Below are positions 35,198-44,251 of a stretch of 64,000 nt of DNA, piece by piece. The notes under the pieces were generated by a model, which saw only the letters and a list, made by a program, of their open reading frames with translations, ran no database searches and had not been told where the DNA came from. The stretch's first letter is position 1; every line of letters starts with the position of its first letter. Source of the stretch: an uncultured Elusimicrobia bacterium (lineage in GTDB: Bacteria; Elusimicrobiota; Elusimicrobia; Elusimicrobiales; UBA9959). The stretch lies in NCBI GenBank assembly GCA_903879915.1, contig CAIRNJ010000043.1, positions 29,746 to 93,745 of the forward strand. Direction: 5' to 3'. Made by a program: the position numbers and the translations under genes.

Positions 35198-37763
35198 ACT
35201 TCTCCAGGTCCCGCCAGTTCAGGCCCGTCTTCAGGTCGGCCCGCAGCGGCACCGCCAGTTCATAGGCGCCTTCCATCTCTTTCTTTATAAGCCGCGCGGC
35301 CTCGCGCAATTTATCCTTGCGCACCTCGAAGACCAGTTCGTCGTGCACCTGCAGCAGCAGGAAAACGTCCCTGGAACTTTTAAGTTCGGCGAACAGCTTT
35401 ACCATGGCTTTTTTTATTATATCGGCCGAACCGCCCTGCACGGGGGTATTCACGGCGGCCCGCTCGGCGAAGCTCCGCAGGTGCGGGTTGGAAGCTTTCA
35501 GCTCCGGCAGCAGGCGGCGCCGTCCGGTGAAGGTGGCCACGCAGCCGGTACGCTTCGCCTCGGCCAGGGTATTGTCGCTCCATTCCTTTACGCCGGGGCA
35601 GACCTCGAAATAATGCTTTATATAGTTCGCGGCCTCGCCGCGGCTGATGCCCAGCTCGCGCGACAGGCCCGTGGGCGTCTGCCCGTAGACTATGCCGAAA
35701 TTTATGGCCTTGGCGGCGCGGCGCATCTCGGGCGTGACCAGCTGCGGGGCGCAGTGGAAAACCTCCGAGGCCGTGCGCAGGTGTATGTCCTCCCCGCTCC
35801 TGAAAGCCTCCGTCAGATTGCGGTCGCCGGAAAGATGGGCCAGCACGCGCAGGTCTATCTGCGAATAGTCCGCGCTGAGCATCACGAAACCTTCGCGCAC
35901 GGTGAAGCATTTGCGCACCAGCAGGCCGGCCTCGGAACGCACCGGGATGTTCTGCAGGTTAGGCTTCGAACTGGAGAAGCGGCCGGTGGCGGTGCCCAGT
36001 TGGTCGAAAGTGGTGTGCAGCCGCCCGTCGGGGCCGGCCGCGGCCAGCAGGTTGTCGACGAACGAGGATTTCAGCTTAGAGATCTCGCGGTATTCCAGCA
36101 GCAGCGGCACCACGGGGTGCGCGGCCTTCAGGTACTGCAGGGCTTCCTCGCCGGTGGAGTAGCCGCCTTCCTTGTTCTTGAACTGCTTCTTCTGCGCTTC
36201 TTCCAGGCCGAGGTTGAGCTTCTCGTAAAGCAGGAACGCCACCTGCGTGGGGGACTTAAGGTTCACCTGCGCGCCGGTGAGCCGCTCGGATCCGGCCTGC
36301 AGTTCGGCCAGCCTGGCCTCGAAACGGGAGGACAGCGCGCCCAGCAGCGCGGTGTCGGCGGCGGTGCCGTGCTGTTCCATGGCGTAGACCGCCGGCAGCA
36401 GCGGCAGCTCCAGCTCGTCATAGACCCCGCGCATGCCGGCGGCCGCAAGGTCCCCGGCCAGCAGCGCGCAGAGCGCGGGCAGCGCGGCGCAGGCCTGCGC
36501 CCGCTCCTCGCCGGAGCCCGGCGGCTGCAGGGGCAGGCCCAGCCGCTCGAACGCCAGCTGCGGCAGCTCCGTGCGGCGGAGGCCTGCGGACAGCAGCGCG
36601 GCCGCTGCCTCTGCGTCGAAGAAATTTTCCGGCTCGAAACCCTCCGGCAGGCCGAGCTGCCTCAGAACGGCCTTCAGGCCGAAAGTGAATTTGCGTATAT
36701 CGCGGGCGGCCAGTATGCCCGCGAAGCTGTTCGCCGCTTCGGGGCTGAAGAAGCCGGGCCGCAGTATGCAGACCCCCTCTTTCGAGCCTATGGCCAGGCC
36801 GTCCTCGAAAGCCGCGAAGCAGGCCTCCGCGGCCAGGCCGGGCAGCAGTTCCTCCGGGGTCCTGAGCGGCGGGACTTCCGCCGCCTTATGCTCCGCCGGG
36901 GCGGAACCGGCCAGCGCCAGCAGGTCCTTGAACTCCAGGCGGCGGGCCATCTCTTCCAGCGCCGCCCCGCCCGGGGCCGCCGGCCTGAAGAGCTCCAGGC
37001 CCTCTTCCACGGGGGCGTCCGCCTCCAGCGTTACCAGCCTGCGCGAAAGGCGCGCGTTCTCCATGTCTTTGGCCACTTTCGCCAAAGCCTTGTCGGCCGC
37101 CGTAAGGGCGGGGTCCATGGCGGCCGCCAGTATCTTCTCGAGCGCGCCGTAAGTCTGCACCAGCTTGGCCGCGCTCTTAGGGCCCACGCCGGCCACGCCG
37201 GGCACGTTATCGGAAGAATCGCCGGTCAGCGCGAAATAGTCGGGCAGCAGCGCCGGCGGCAGGCCGTACTTCTTCAGCACGGCCTCCGGGCCGGAGAACT
37301 CCGGCGCGGAGCCGTCCCACAGCTTCACTTTTTCCCCCGCCAGCTGCGCGGCGTCCTTGTCCCCGGAAACGATAACGGCTTCCAGCCCGGCCTTCTCCGC
37401 GCGCCGGGCCAGCGTGGCTATGAGGTCGTCGGCTTCGAAGCCTTTCAGGTAAACGCCTTTCAGGCCCAGCACCGCTACCAGATCGCGGGCCGCCATCAGC
37501 TGGCCGACAAGCCCGGGGTCCGTCGCGGAGCGGTTAGCCTTGTACTCGGAATACAGCCCGTCCCTGAAACTGCCGCCTTTGGAATCGAAACAGACCGCCA
37601 CGTATTCCGGCCTGCGCTCGCGCAGGATCTTGAGCAGCAGGCGCATGAAGCCGTAAAGCGCTCCCACCTCCTCGCCTTTGGACGTAGAGAATTTAGGCAG
37701 GGCGTGATAGCTCCTGTGAAGGAAAGCGTGTGCGTCTATAATAAAAACGCGCTGTGATGACAT
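35187..37763 (-). CDS. polA: DNA polymerase I, proofreading domain degenerate
   Basis: The 858-residue enzyme has an N-terminal 5' nuclease (about 1-290: VFIIDAHAFLHRSYH, GDSSDNVPGVAGVGPKSA), a shortened middle domain, and a family A polymerase (about 450-858) with motif A MLSADYSQIDLRV, motif B AAKAINFGIVYGQTPTG and motif C LQVHDELVFEV. The middle domain lacks the D-x-E exonuclease motif: the equivalent stretch reads CFAAFEDG. The 3'-5' exonuclease is therefore probably inactive, as in Taq polymerase. The ATG at 37763 (MSSQRVFIID) fits the family start. Confidence 0.94.
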   Translation of the reverse strand: MSSQRVFIIDAHAFLHRSYHALPKFSTSKGEEVGALYGFMRLLLKILRERRPEYVAVCFDSKGGSFRDGLYSEYKANRSATDPGLVGQLMAARDLVAVLGLKGVYLKGFEADDLIATLARRAEKAGLEAVIVSGDKDAAQLAGEKVKLWDGSAPEFSGPEAVLKKYGLPPALLPDYFALTGDSSDNVPGVAGVGPKSAAKLVQTYGALEKILAAAMDPALTAADKALAKVAKDMENARLSRRLVTLEADAPVEEGLELFRPAAPGGAALEEMARRLEFKDLLALAGSAPAEHKAAEVPPLRTPEELLPGLAAEACFAAFEDGLAIGSKEGVCILRPGFFSPEAANSFAGILAARDIRKFTFGLKAVLRQLGLPEGFEPENFFDAEAAAALLSAGLRRTELPQLAFERLGLPLQPPGSGEERAQACAALPALCALLAGDLAAAGMRGVYDELELPLLPAVYAMEQHGTAADTALLGALSSRFEARLAELQAGSERLTGAQVNLKSPTQVAFLLYEKLNLGLEEAQKKQFKNKEGGYSTGEEALQYLKAAHPVVPLLLEYREISKLKSSFVDNLLAAAGPDGRLHTTFDQLGTATGRFSSSKPNLQNIPVRSEAGLLVRKCFTVREGFVMLSADYSQIDLRVLAHLSGDRNLTEAFRSGEDIHLRTASEVFHCAPQLVTPEMRRAAKAINFGIVYGQTPTGLSRELGISRGEAANYIKHYFEVCPGVKEWSDNTLAEAKRTGCVATFTGRRRLLPELKASNPHLRSFAERAAVNTPVQGGSADIIKKAMVKLFAELKSSRDVFLLLQVHDELVFEVRKDKLREAARLIKKEMEGAYELAVPLRADLKTGLNWRDLEKYEI

Positions 37764-37876
37764 TTTGTTCAAAGGGGACCGGGAAGGAAGGGAACCTGCG
37801 GCTGCCGCGCTGGACCGGGGAGCGGGGCGGGAGCTCCGGATGGTCTCTCCGGCCCCGCCCCGGCCCGCGCCCTTTA

Positions 37877-38203
37877 TCAGGCTATTATCGCTTCCAGATG
37901 CTTCTTCAGTTCTTCTTTTTTCTGCAGGCCCACCATTTCCTGCACCACTTTCCCGCCCTTGAAAAGCAGGAGGGTGGGGATGGCGGAGATATTGTATTTG
38001 GAGGCGCTGTCCTGGGCCTCGTCGGTATTGAGCTTGCACACCTTCACTTTCCCGGCGTATTCAGCGGCCAGCTCTTCGATCAGGGGACCTATCATTTTGC
38101 AGGGGCCGCACCAGGGGGCCCAGAAATCCACCAGCACCGGCAGGGCGCTCTTCAGCACTTCCTGCTCGAAATTGGCATCCGTAAGCTGTATTTCGTTGGA
38201 CAT
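37877..38203 (-). CDS. trxA: Thioredoxin
   Basis: This standard 108-residue thioredoxin has the redox-active motif WCGPC in VDFWAPWCGPCKMIGP and the cis-Pro at SAIPTLLLFKGG. An AAGGAG ribosome site stands before the ATG. A promoter is visible immediately upstream. polA follows after 113 bases. Confidence 0.96.
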   Translation of the reverse strand: MSNEIQLTDANFEQEVLKSALPVLVDFWAPWCGPCKMIGPLIEELAAEYAGKVKVCKLNTDEAQDSASKYNISAIPTLLLFKGGKVVQEMVGLQKKEELKKHLEAIIA

Positions 38204-38217
38204 AGTTATCTCCTTGC

Positions 38218-38253
38218 TACCAGTAATATATAAGACTTACCTTTTCCTGTCAA
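38218..38253 (-). promoter_or_regulatory. Promoter of trxA, inside the 3' end of the receiver gene
   Basis: On the minus strand TTGACA (38248-38253) is 17 bases from TATATT (38225-38230). The -35 box and spacer overlap the last codons and stop of the response-regulator gene, so trxA-polA can be expressed separately from the genes upstream. Confidence 0.75.
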
Positions 38254-38620
38254 TAAGGTACTTTATCTCTTTCCAAAGCTCGTCTATCTCTATGGGCTTG
38301 GAGAAGAAAGCCCCCGCGCCGGCCAGCATGGCCTCGGAGCGGTCGGCGGGTTCGGTGTACTTGGCCGAGATGAACAGCACCGGCACGGTCTTGAGCCGGG
38401 CGGATTCGCGGATCACGCGCAGGAACTCCACCCCGTGCATGTCCGGCAGCTGTATATCCAGTATGATCACGGAGGGCACGCCCTTGGCCAGGATGTCCAT
38501 GGCCTCGCGCGCGGACTTGGCCACGGAGACCTCCGCGTCCACGTTCTTCAGCTTCAGCCCGTCCTCGAGCGTGTCTATAAAATTCTCGTCGTCGTCGACG
38601 ATCAGGATTTTCATCGCCAT
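38237..38620 (-). CDS. Stand-alone receiver-domain response regulator
   Basis: The 127-residue protein is a single CheY-like receiver domain with no output domain. Acidic pocket residues are in LIVDDDEN, the phospho-accepting Asp is in ILDIQLPD (about residue 56), the switch Ser in LFISAKY and the conserved Lys in FSKPIE. No histidine kinase is nearby. A similar protein lies at 49691-50059. It follows the phosphoesterase gene after 16 bases. Confidence 0.9.
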   Translation of the reverse strand: MAMKILIVDDDENFIDTLEDGLKLKNVDAEVSVAKSAREAMDILAKGVPSVIILDIQLPDMHGVEFLRVIRESARLKTVPVLFISAKYTEPADRSEAMLAGAGAFFSKPIEIDELWKEIKYLIDRKR

Positions 38621-38636
38621 AATTTCAAACCTTTGC

Positions 38637-39371
38637 TCAGAACCCGAAGCTCAGCCGCTCCGCCAGCATCGCCGGCAGCTTCGCGTCCCCCATCAGTTTC
38701 TGGGTGGCTTCCACGTCGTAAAAGACCCTGTAGAGCTCGAACACTTTTTTTTCGGGATCGTAGATCCCGCAGGCCGCCCGCGGATCGCCGTCCCGCGGCT
38801 GGCCCACCGAGCCGGGGTTGATCATGATCCGCCCGGCCGCAGCGGAGACCCGGACCATCGGCTTGAGGAAATCGGTCTCGGGCGCGCTCCCTTCCTGCGC
38901 CCGGAAGAACATCGGCATGTGGCTGTGCCCGATAAAACAGGGAGAAACGTTCCAGGCCGCGGAGTTGTCGGCGAACTGGGCTTCGCTGAGGACATATTCG
39001 GTAAGCGGCTTGCGCGGAGAACCGTGCACCAGGGTGAACTCGCCGGTCTCTATTTTTTCCGGGAGGCTGGCGAGGAAATTCAGCGCTTTGCCGGTAAGCC
39101 TGGAGCGGGAGAACTCTATGGCCGCGGCCGCGTTGGCGTTGAACCACTTGATGTCCAGGCGGCCGGTCAGCGCGGCGTCGTGGTTGCCCATCACGATCTG
39201 CAGCTTCTTAAGCCCGGCCATCGCCTCCACGCACTCCAGCGGCTGCGGGCCGTAGCCCACCACGTCGCCGCAGCACACGAAATCGGACACCCCGTTCCTT
39301 TCGTAAAAGTTCAGCACGGCCTTGAAGGCCTCAAAATTGCCGTGCACGTCGGAGAAAACGCCGTATTTCAC
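38637..39371 (-). CDS. Calcineurin-like metallophosphoesterase
   Basis: The 244-residue protein has the metal-binding motifs D-x-H (SDVHGN, Asp8 and His10), GDVVGYGP and GNHDAAL, with later His ligands in LVHGSPR and GHSHMPMF. It belongs to the YfcE/MJ0936-like group of small phosphodiesterases. The substrate is unknown. It begins six bases after the SMC stop codon and so is in the same operon. Confidence 0.88.
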   Translation of the reverse strand: MKYGVFSDVHGNFEAFKAVLNFYERNGVSDFVCCGDVVGYGPQPLECVEAMAGLKKLQIVMGNHDAALTGRLDIKWFNANAAAAIEFSRSRLTGKALNFLASLPEKIETGEFTLVHGSPRKPLTEYVLSEAQFADNSAAWNVSPCFIGHSHMPMFFRAQEGSAPETDFLKPMVRVSAAAGRIMINPGSVGQPRDGDPRAACGIYDPEKKVFELYRVFYDVEATQKLMGDAKLPAMLAERLSFGF

Positions 39372-39377
39372 GTTGTC

Positions 39378-42300
39378 CTAGACTCCCACCGCTTCCTGAT
39401 GCTGTTTCGCGAGGTCGGCGGCGCGCTTGAGGTCCACCGAGATAAGCTTGGAAACGCCCAGCTCCTCCATGGTCACGCCGTACAGCACGTCGGCGGCCTC
39501 CATGGTGCGCTTGTTGTGCGTTATCACTATGAACTGGGTGGTGGCGGAGAATTCGCGGATAAGGCGCACGAACCGCTCCACGTTCGCCTCGTCCAGCGGC
39601 GCGTCGGCCTCGTCCATCACGCAGAACGGCGAGGGGTTCACGCGGAAGAAGCTGAACAGCAGCGCCAGCGCCGTAAGGGCCTTTTCGCCGCCGGAAAGCT
39701 GGGAGATGCTGACCAGCTTCTTGCCGGGCGGGTGGGCCAGGATCTCCACGCCGGTCTCCAGCAGGTTGTCCGGCATCGTCAGGATGAGGTCGGCCTCGCC
39801 GCCGTTGAACAGCAGCGAGTAGATCTCCTTGAAGTAGACGCGAACCTTGTCGAACGTGATCTTGAAGTTCTCGCGGGTGGTGTCGTTGATCTTGTTGATG
39901 GCGCTGCGCAGGTCGGTCTTGGCCCTGTTGAGGTCCTCCACCTGCGAGTTGATGAAGTTGTAGCGCTGCGTGAGGGCCTCGTACTCCTCGGGCGCGGTCA
40001 TGTTGACGGGCCCCATGCTCTCGATGCGCTTGCGCAGGTACTTCACGCGCTCGTGGTCGGTCTCCACGGCGCCGTATTTCTCCGCGGCTTCCTGCGGCTG
40101 GACGCTCCACTCGTCGGCCAGGCGGCGCTCGGTCTCCTCCGCCCTGGCGTTGAGGGTGGCCACTTCGGTCTCTATCTGGTATTTGATCTTCTCGTTCTCG
40201 CTGACCAGCGCGCGGCTGTCGCCCAGGTTCTGCGCCAGGCGCCCGTAGTTGCCGCGCAGTTCGTTGATCTCGTCCTCGAACTGGCGGTCGATTATCTCCT
40301 TCTCGGCCAGGTCGTGCATCAGCTCGGCCAGGCGGGCCCGCGCGGCCTCTATTTCGCCGTTAAGGCGGGTTTCGCGCGCGGCCAGCTCGTCGCGGCGGCC
40401 GGCGAAGTGGGATTTCTCCTCGTGAATGGCGGCCAGGTCGCCCTCGGTGCGGGCCAGCTCCCCGCGCAGGGCCTCGATGTTGCGGCGGTAATTCTCCAGG
40501 TTGGCCTTGCGCGACCCCAGGTCTTCCTTGAGGCGGGCGTGGTCCTGGTGCAGCGCGTTCTTGCGCTCCTCGAGCACGGCCTGCTCGGCCTTCTTGGCCT
40601 CGGAGGCAGCGTGCGCGGCGCTGATCTTTTCGTTGAGGACGACCAGCGCGGCTTCGGCGTCCCTCACGGAGGTCTCGGCCTTGCCTTTTTCGGCCTGCGC
40701 GAAGGCCAGCCTGTCGCGCTTCACCTGCAGGTCCCCGGCTGTGCCGGCGATCTCGGTCTCGTTCTTATGGAAATCCACGTTCAGGGCGGCGGCGGCGGTC
40801 CCGGCTTCAGCGGCCGCGGCCCGGGCCTGCTCCAGCACGGGCAGCAGAGCGGCTTTTTCGGTCTCGAGCGCGGCGTTCTCCGCGTCCAGCCTGCCCAGGC
40901 CGGTCTTAAGCTCCCCTTCCTCTTCCCAGTACGGCTCGTTGGAGGCCACCTGTTCCACCCCGCCGGTGATCCAGAAGGCCCCGCGCACCGCGCCGCCGGA
41001 ACAGTACACCCCGGCCAGCAGGCCGGCCAGCAGCGGCTGGTACTGCGCGTCGCAGGAAATTTTATCTATCACGCGGGCGGCGTTGGGAGCGTTCCAGGCG
41101 CTCTGCTCGGTCGCCAGCGGCGCGCGGTCGAGGATCAGGAACCGGCAGCGGCCTTTGCCGATATGCTTAAGATAAACTATGGCTTCCTCGGCGGCCGCGG
41201 AATTCTCGCAGACCACGGAGTCGAGGAAGCGGCCCAGCGCGTCCTCCACGGACAGCAGGTCCTCTTTTTTCACCGAAATAAGATGCCGCAGCGTGCCGCG
41301 CACGCCCGCGATGCCGGCGTTAAGCACGCCGTTGATGCCCACCCAGTAAGTGTCGCGCTCGCCCTGCGCCAGTATGGCCTCCAGGCGGGATTCGTCCCAG
41401 GCTTTTTCTTCGCGGATGGCGGCCTGGCGCGCGTCTATCTCCGAAAGCCTGCCTGAAAGGGTGCCTACCTGCGCCTCGGCGGCGGCGGCCTTCCCGTTCT
41501 CGGCGGCCAGGGCGGCGGACAGCGCCGCGGAGCGGGCCTTAAGCTCCTCCACGCGGGCCCCGATGGCCGCGCCGGCGGCGGTGAGTTCCTCAATATCCAG
41601 CTCAAGGCCGGCCTGCGTATCCCGGTAATGGCCGATGTCGGACCCGGTGCGGGCTATGGCGTTGGAAATTTCCACTTCCTGCGTGTAGGCCTCGTTCATC
41701 TGGGAGGCCAGCCCCTCGGCGGCGGAGTCGGCCGCGCGCATCTCCTCTTCCACGCCGGCCAGCGCGGAGGCGGCGCCGTCGCAGTCGGCCTGCAGCGCGG
41801 GGAGCCCGCCCTCTTCGCCGCCCAGCTTGGCGTTCAGCTCGGCCAGCCGCGGCTCGGCGCGGGACAGCTTCTCGGCGTTAAGGCGCTCAGAGGTTTCCAG
41901 GGAAGCGCGGGACGAGGCTATTTCGGCGAGCATTTCCTGGTTGGAAATTATGCGCCCTTCGGAATTGTTCTTTTCGAATTTTACGGCGGTGGCCGCCTCG
42001 CGCAGCAGGCGGTAGTCCTCGTTCTTCTGGGTAAGGGTAAGGCTCATGGCCGCGGCCTCGGCCTCCAGGCTGGTTATGGCCACCGTGGTCTCTTCCAGGT
42101 CCTTCAGTACCGGCGCCAGGCGCGCGGCGGCCTCGGCGCCCTTGCTCAGGAAAGCTTCGCGCTCGCGCAGCAGCAGGGAGATCTCGGCGCCGGTCAGCTC
42201 TTCGCGGTATTTCTTCTGCAGGCGGGCCTTCTTGGCCTCGTTGTCCAGCTTGGTGATCTGCTCGTTCAAAAGCACCATGGAGTCGGCCAGGCGGGTCAGG

Positions 42301-42860
42301 TCGGCCTCCACTTTCTCGAGCTTGCGGGCGGCCTCGTCGCGCTTGGCCTTGTACTTCGAAACCCCGGCGGCTTCCTCGAAAAGCTCGCGGCGCTGCTCGG
42401 CGGTGGCGCTGAGCACGGTCTCCACCTCGCCCTGGTCGATGATGGCGTAGCCGTCGGTGCCTATGCCGGTGTCCAGGAACATCTCGCGGATATCCCGCAG
42501 GCGGCACTGCACTTTGTTTATGAAATACTCCGACTCTTCGGAGCGGTAGATCTTGCGGGTGACGGTGACTTCGCTGAAGTCCAGCGGGAGCTTGCGTGAC
42601 TCGTTATCGAAGGTCATGGCCACTTCGCCCATGTTCAGGCTCTGGCGCTTGGTGGTGCCGGCGAAGATCACGTCCATCATGGACGGCATGCGCAGCGATT
42701 TCCACGACATTTCGCCTATGCACCACTTGATGGAGTCAACCACGTTGGACTTGCCGCAGCCGTTGGGGCCTACTATGCAGGTGATGCCGGGTTTGAGCGG
42801 CAGCTTAACCTTGTTGGCGAAAGATTTAAAACCGTAAATTTCAAGCGCTTTAAGATACAT
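39378..42860 (-). CDS. smc: Chromosome partition protein SMC
   Basis: The 1160-residue protein has an N-terminal ATPase half (Walker A GPNGCGKS at 31-38), a long coiled coil, a hinge near 500-640, a second coiled coil and a C-terminal half with the ABC signature LSGGEKALTALALL and Walker B DEADAPLDEANV. It compacts and segregates the chromosome with ScpA and ScpB, which are not in this window. The ATG at 42860 (MYLKALEIYGFKSF) is chosen; it has GGGG seven bases upstream, and the further open frame is not SMC-like. Confidence 0.95.
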   Translation of the reverse strand: MYLKALEIYGFKSFANKVKLPLKPGITCIVGPNGCGKSNVVDSIKWCIGEMSWKSLRMPSMMDVIFAGTTKRQSLNMGEVAMTFDNESRKLPLDFSEVTVTRKIYRSEESEYFINKVQCRLRDIREMFLDTGIGTDGYAIIDQGEVETVLSATAEQRRELFEEAAGVSKYKAKRDEAARKLEKVEADLTRLADSMVLLNEQITKLDNEAKKARLQKKYREELTGAEISLLLREREAFLSKGAEAAARLAPVLKDLEETTVAITSLEAEAAAMSLTLTQKNEDYRLLREAATAVKFEKNNSEGRIISNQEMLAEIASSRASLETSERLNAEKLSRAEPRLAELNAKLGGEEGGLPALQADCDGAASALAGVEEEMRAADSAAEGLASQMNEAYTQEVEISNAIARTGSDIGHYRDTQAGLELDIEELTAAGAAIGARVEELKARSAALSAALAAENGKAAAAEAQVGTLSGRLSEIDARQAAIREEKAWDESRLEAILAQGERDTYWVGINGVLNAGIAGVRGTLRHLISVKKEDLLSVEDALGRFLDSVVCENSAAAEEAIVYLKHIGKGRCRFLILDRAPLATEQSAWNAPNAARVIDKISCDAQYQPLLAGLLAGVYCSGGAVRGAFWITGGVEQVASNEPYWEEEGELKTGLGRLDAENAALETEKAALLPVLEQARAAAAEAGTAAAALNVDFHKNETEIAGTAGDLQVKRDRLAFAQAEKGKAETSVRDAEAALVVLNEKISAAHAASEAKKAEQAVLEERKNALHQDHARLKEDLGSRKANLENYRRNIEALRGELARTEGDLAAIHEEKSHFAGRRDELAARETRLNGEIEAARARLAELMHDLAEKEIIDRQFEDEINELRGNYGRLAQNLGDSRALVSENEKIKYQIETEVATLNARAEETERRLADEWSVQPQEAAEKYGAVETDHERVKYLRKRIESMGPVNMTAPEEYEALTQRYNFINSQVEDLNRAKTDLRSAINKINDTTRENFKITFDKVRVYFKEIYSLLFNGGEADLILTMPDNLLETGVEILAHPPGKKLVSISQLSGGEKALTALALLFSFFRVNPSPFCVMDEADAPLDEANVERFVRLIREFSATTQFIVITHNKRTMEAADVLYGVTMEELGVSKLISVDLKRAADLAKQHQEAVGV

Positions 42861-42954
42861 GCTGGTCCCCTTCTTTTTGGGTATACGAAAACTGGAGCCG
42901 CCGGTAGCGCGCCGCGCCGCGGTCGGGTTAAGGTTATCTGACAATTATATAAAT

Positions 42955-42987
42955 AAAAAGGCCCGGGTGTCTTTCCCGGGCCTTTTT
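42955..42987. terminator. Hairpin terminator between the barrel gene and smc
   Basis: A 13-bp perfect stem (42955-42967 with 42975-42987) has a 7-base loop with A and T runs at both ends. It ends the FecR/barrel transcript coming from 46.9 kb and separates it from smc downstream. Confidence 0.88.
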
Positions 42988-43003
42988 AACCGCGAGCCGC
43001 GCT

Positions 43004-44239
43004 CTAGTAGGACAGCTGGTACGACAGGCCTAAAGTATTGCCGGTGTAGTTGTTGGGCATATACTGCTCGAACTTATTGTTCGAGCCGGCCACCGTCAGC
43101 GCGTAATACAGCCGCCACATGGCGGTATCGTTTATGCGCTTGCGTATGCTGCCGGTCAGGGTGGACATCAGGTTCTTCTGCTTCTCCCCTGCCACGTAGT
43201 TATTGTCCGAGTCGCGGCGCAGGCGGTCGGTATACGTGCGGCTGGTCATGTTGAACGCGCCGCCGATGGCCCACTTGCCGGTGATGTTAAGGTCCAGCGG
43301 CACGCTGAGGGTTATTTCTTTGTAGTCGTAGTTCTTGGCCACGAAGGTCACCGGGGCGGAGCCGTCCAGCAGATCCGAGGTGGGAGTGGCCCCCAGCGAC
43401 TTGTAGCGCATGAAGTTCTGGTTGGAGCTGTGCATCGAGTAGGACACCATCGGGTACAGTTCGAAGATCCACAGCGTGTGATGGAAGCCGAAATCCACCA
43501 TAGTGGTCTTGTCCTGCTGCTTGGTGTCGCCGTAAGCGCCGGTATGCTCCACCACTTTCTGGTTGTCATAATCCTGCAGGGTATAGGTCAGCCCGCCGAA
43601 CCACTTGCCCCAGGCCGGGCGCAGGGTAACCTGCTTTATCCCCTGGTCCTGCAGGCCGCCGTTGACGTTGGCCGTATTGGACGGGTTCTGGAACTCGCGC
43701 AGCAGGTCGGTGTAGTTCGGGAACTTCACGGCCTTGGCCAGGTAGGTCAGCGACACCACGCCGTTCTTCTCGAAGTCGAAGGTATAGTCGCCGGCCAGCT
43801 GCAGGCCGGAAGTGTTCATGTTGTACAGGCCGTTCTTCCAGGCTTCGTTGGCGCCGGTGCGGGAATAGTCGTGCGTGAAAGCCACGCCCGGCCGGATGCG
43901 GAACTTCTCTCCCAGGTTGCGGCGGTATTCGAACGTGAAGGAATGCGCCATGCTCCGGTCCGTGAACTGCTTGGAGTCCTGCGGCGTAAAGCCCTGGCCG
44001 GAGTAATTGAAGTTATACAGGCCGAACAGCTGGTCCTTCGGCGTTATCTTCGACAGCAGGCCCACCTGCGTGTTGATGTTGCCGCCGCTGAAGATATTGC
44101 CCACGCTGGGCATATAGGCCGCCTCGTTGAGCGTCATGTCGAAGTAGGGCGTGAAGATCTTGGAATCCTCCGCCACCGCGGCGCACAGGCGCCCGGCCAA
44201 GACCGCAGTTATTACCGCGCTTAAAAGTATTTTTTTCAT
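43004..44239 (-). CDS. Outer-membrane beta-barrel protein, 411 aa
   Basis: A signal peptide (about 1-20) precedes many alternating amphipathic strands rich in Tyr, Phe and Asn, with the final strand reading LGLSYQLSY. It is the third gene after a FecR-domain gene and a smaller secreted protein, and ends at a hairpin terminator. It has the same length and setting as the barrel protein at 13285-14535, but no clear residue-level similarity was seen by eye. No specific transport function can be assigned. Confidence 0.72.
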   Translation of the reverse strand: MKKILLSAVITAVLAGRLCAAVAEDSKIFTPYFDMTLNEAAYMPSVGNIFSGGNINTQVGLLSKITPKDQLFGLYNFNYSGQGFTPQDSKQFTDRSMAHSFTFEYRRNLGEKFRIRPGVAFTHDYSRTGANEAWKNGLYNMNTSGLQLAGDYTFDFEKNGVVSLTYLAKAVKFPNYTDLLREFQNPSNTANVNGGLQDQGIKQVTLRPAWGKWFGGLTYTLQDYDNQKVVEHTGAYGDTKQQDKTTMVDFGFHHTLWIFELYPMVSYSMHSSNQNFMRYKSLGATPTSDLLDGSAPVTFVAKNYDYKEITLSVPLDLNITGKWAIGGAFNMTSRTYTDRLRRDSDNNYVAGEKQKNLMSTLTGSIRKRINDTAMWRLYYALTVAGSNNKFEQYMPNNYTGNTLGLSYQLSY

Positions 44240-44251
44240 CTTTGGTCTTCC

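Noticed and set aside
37764..38039. Longer DNA polymerase start
   Set aside because: It runs into trxA in another frame and has no homology; the family begins at MSSQRVFIID.
43004..44239. Homology between the two barrel proteins at 13285 and 43004
   Set aside because: Length and setting are similar, but no shared residue blocks were seen, so homology is not claimed.
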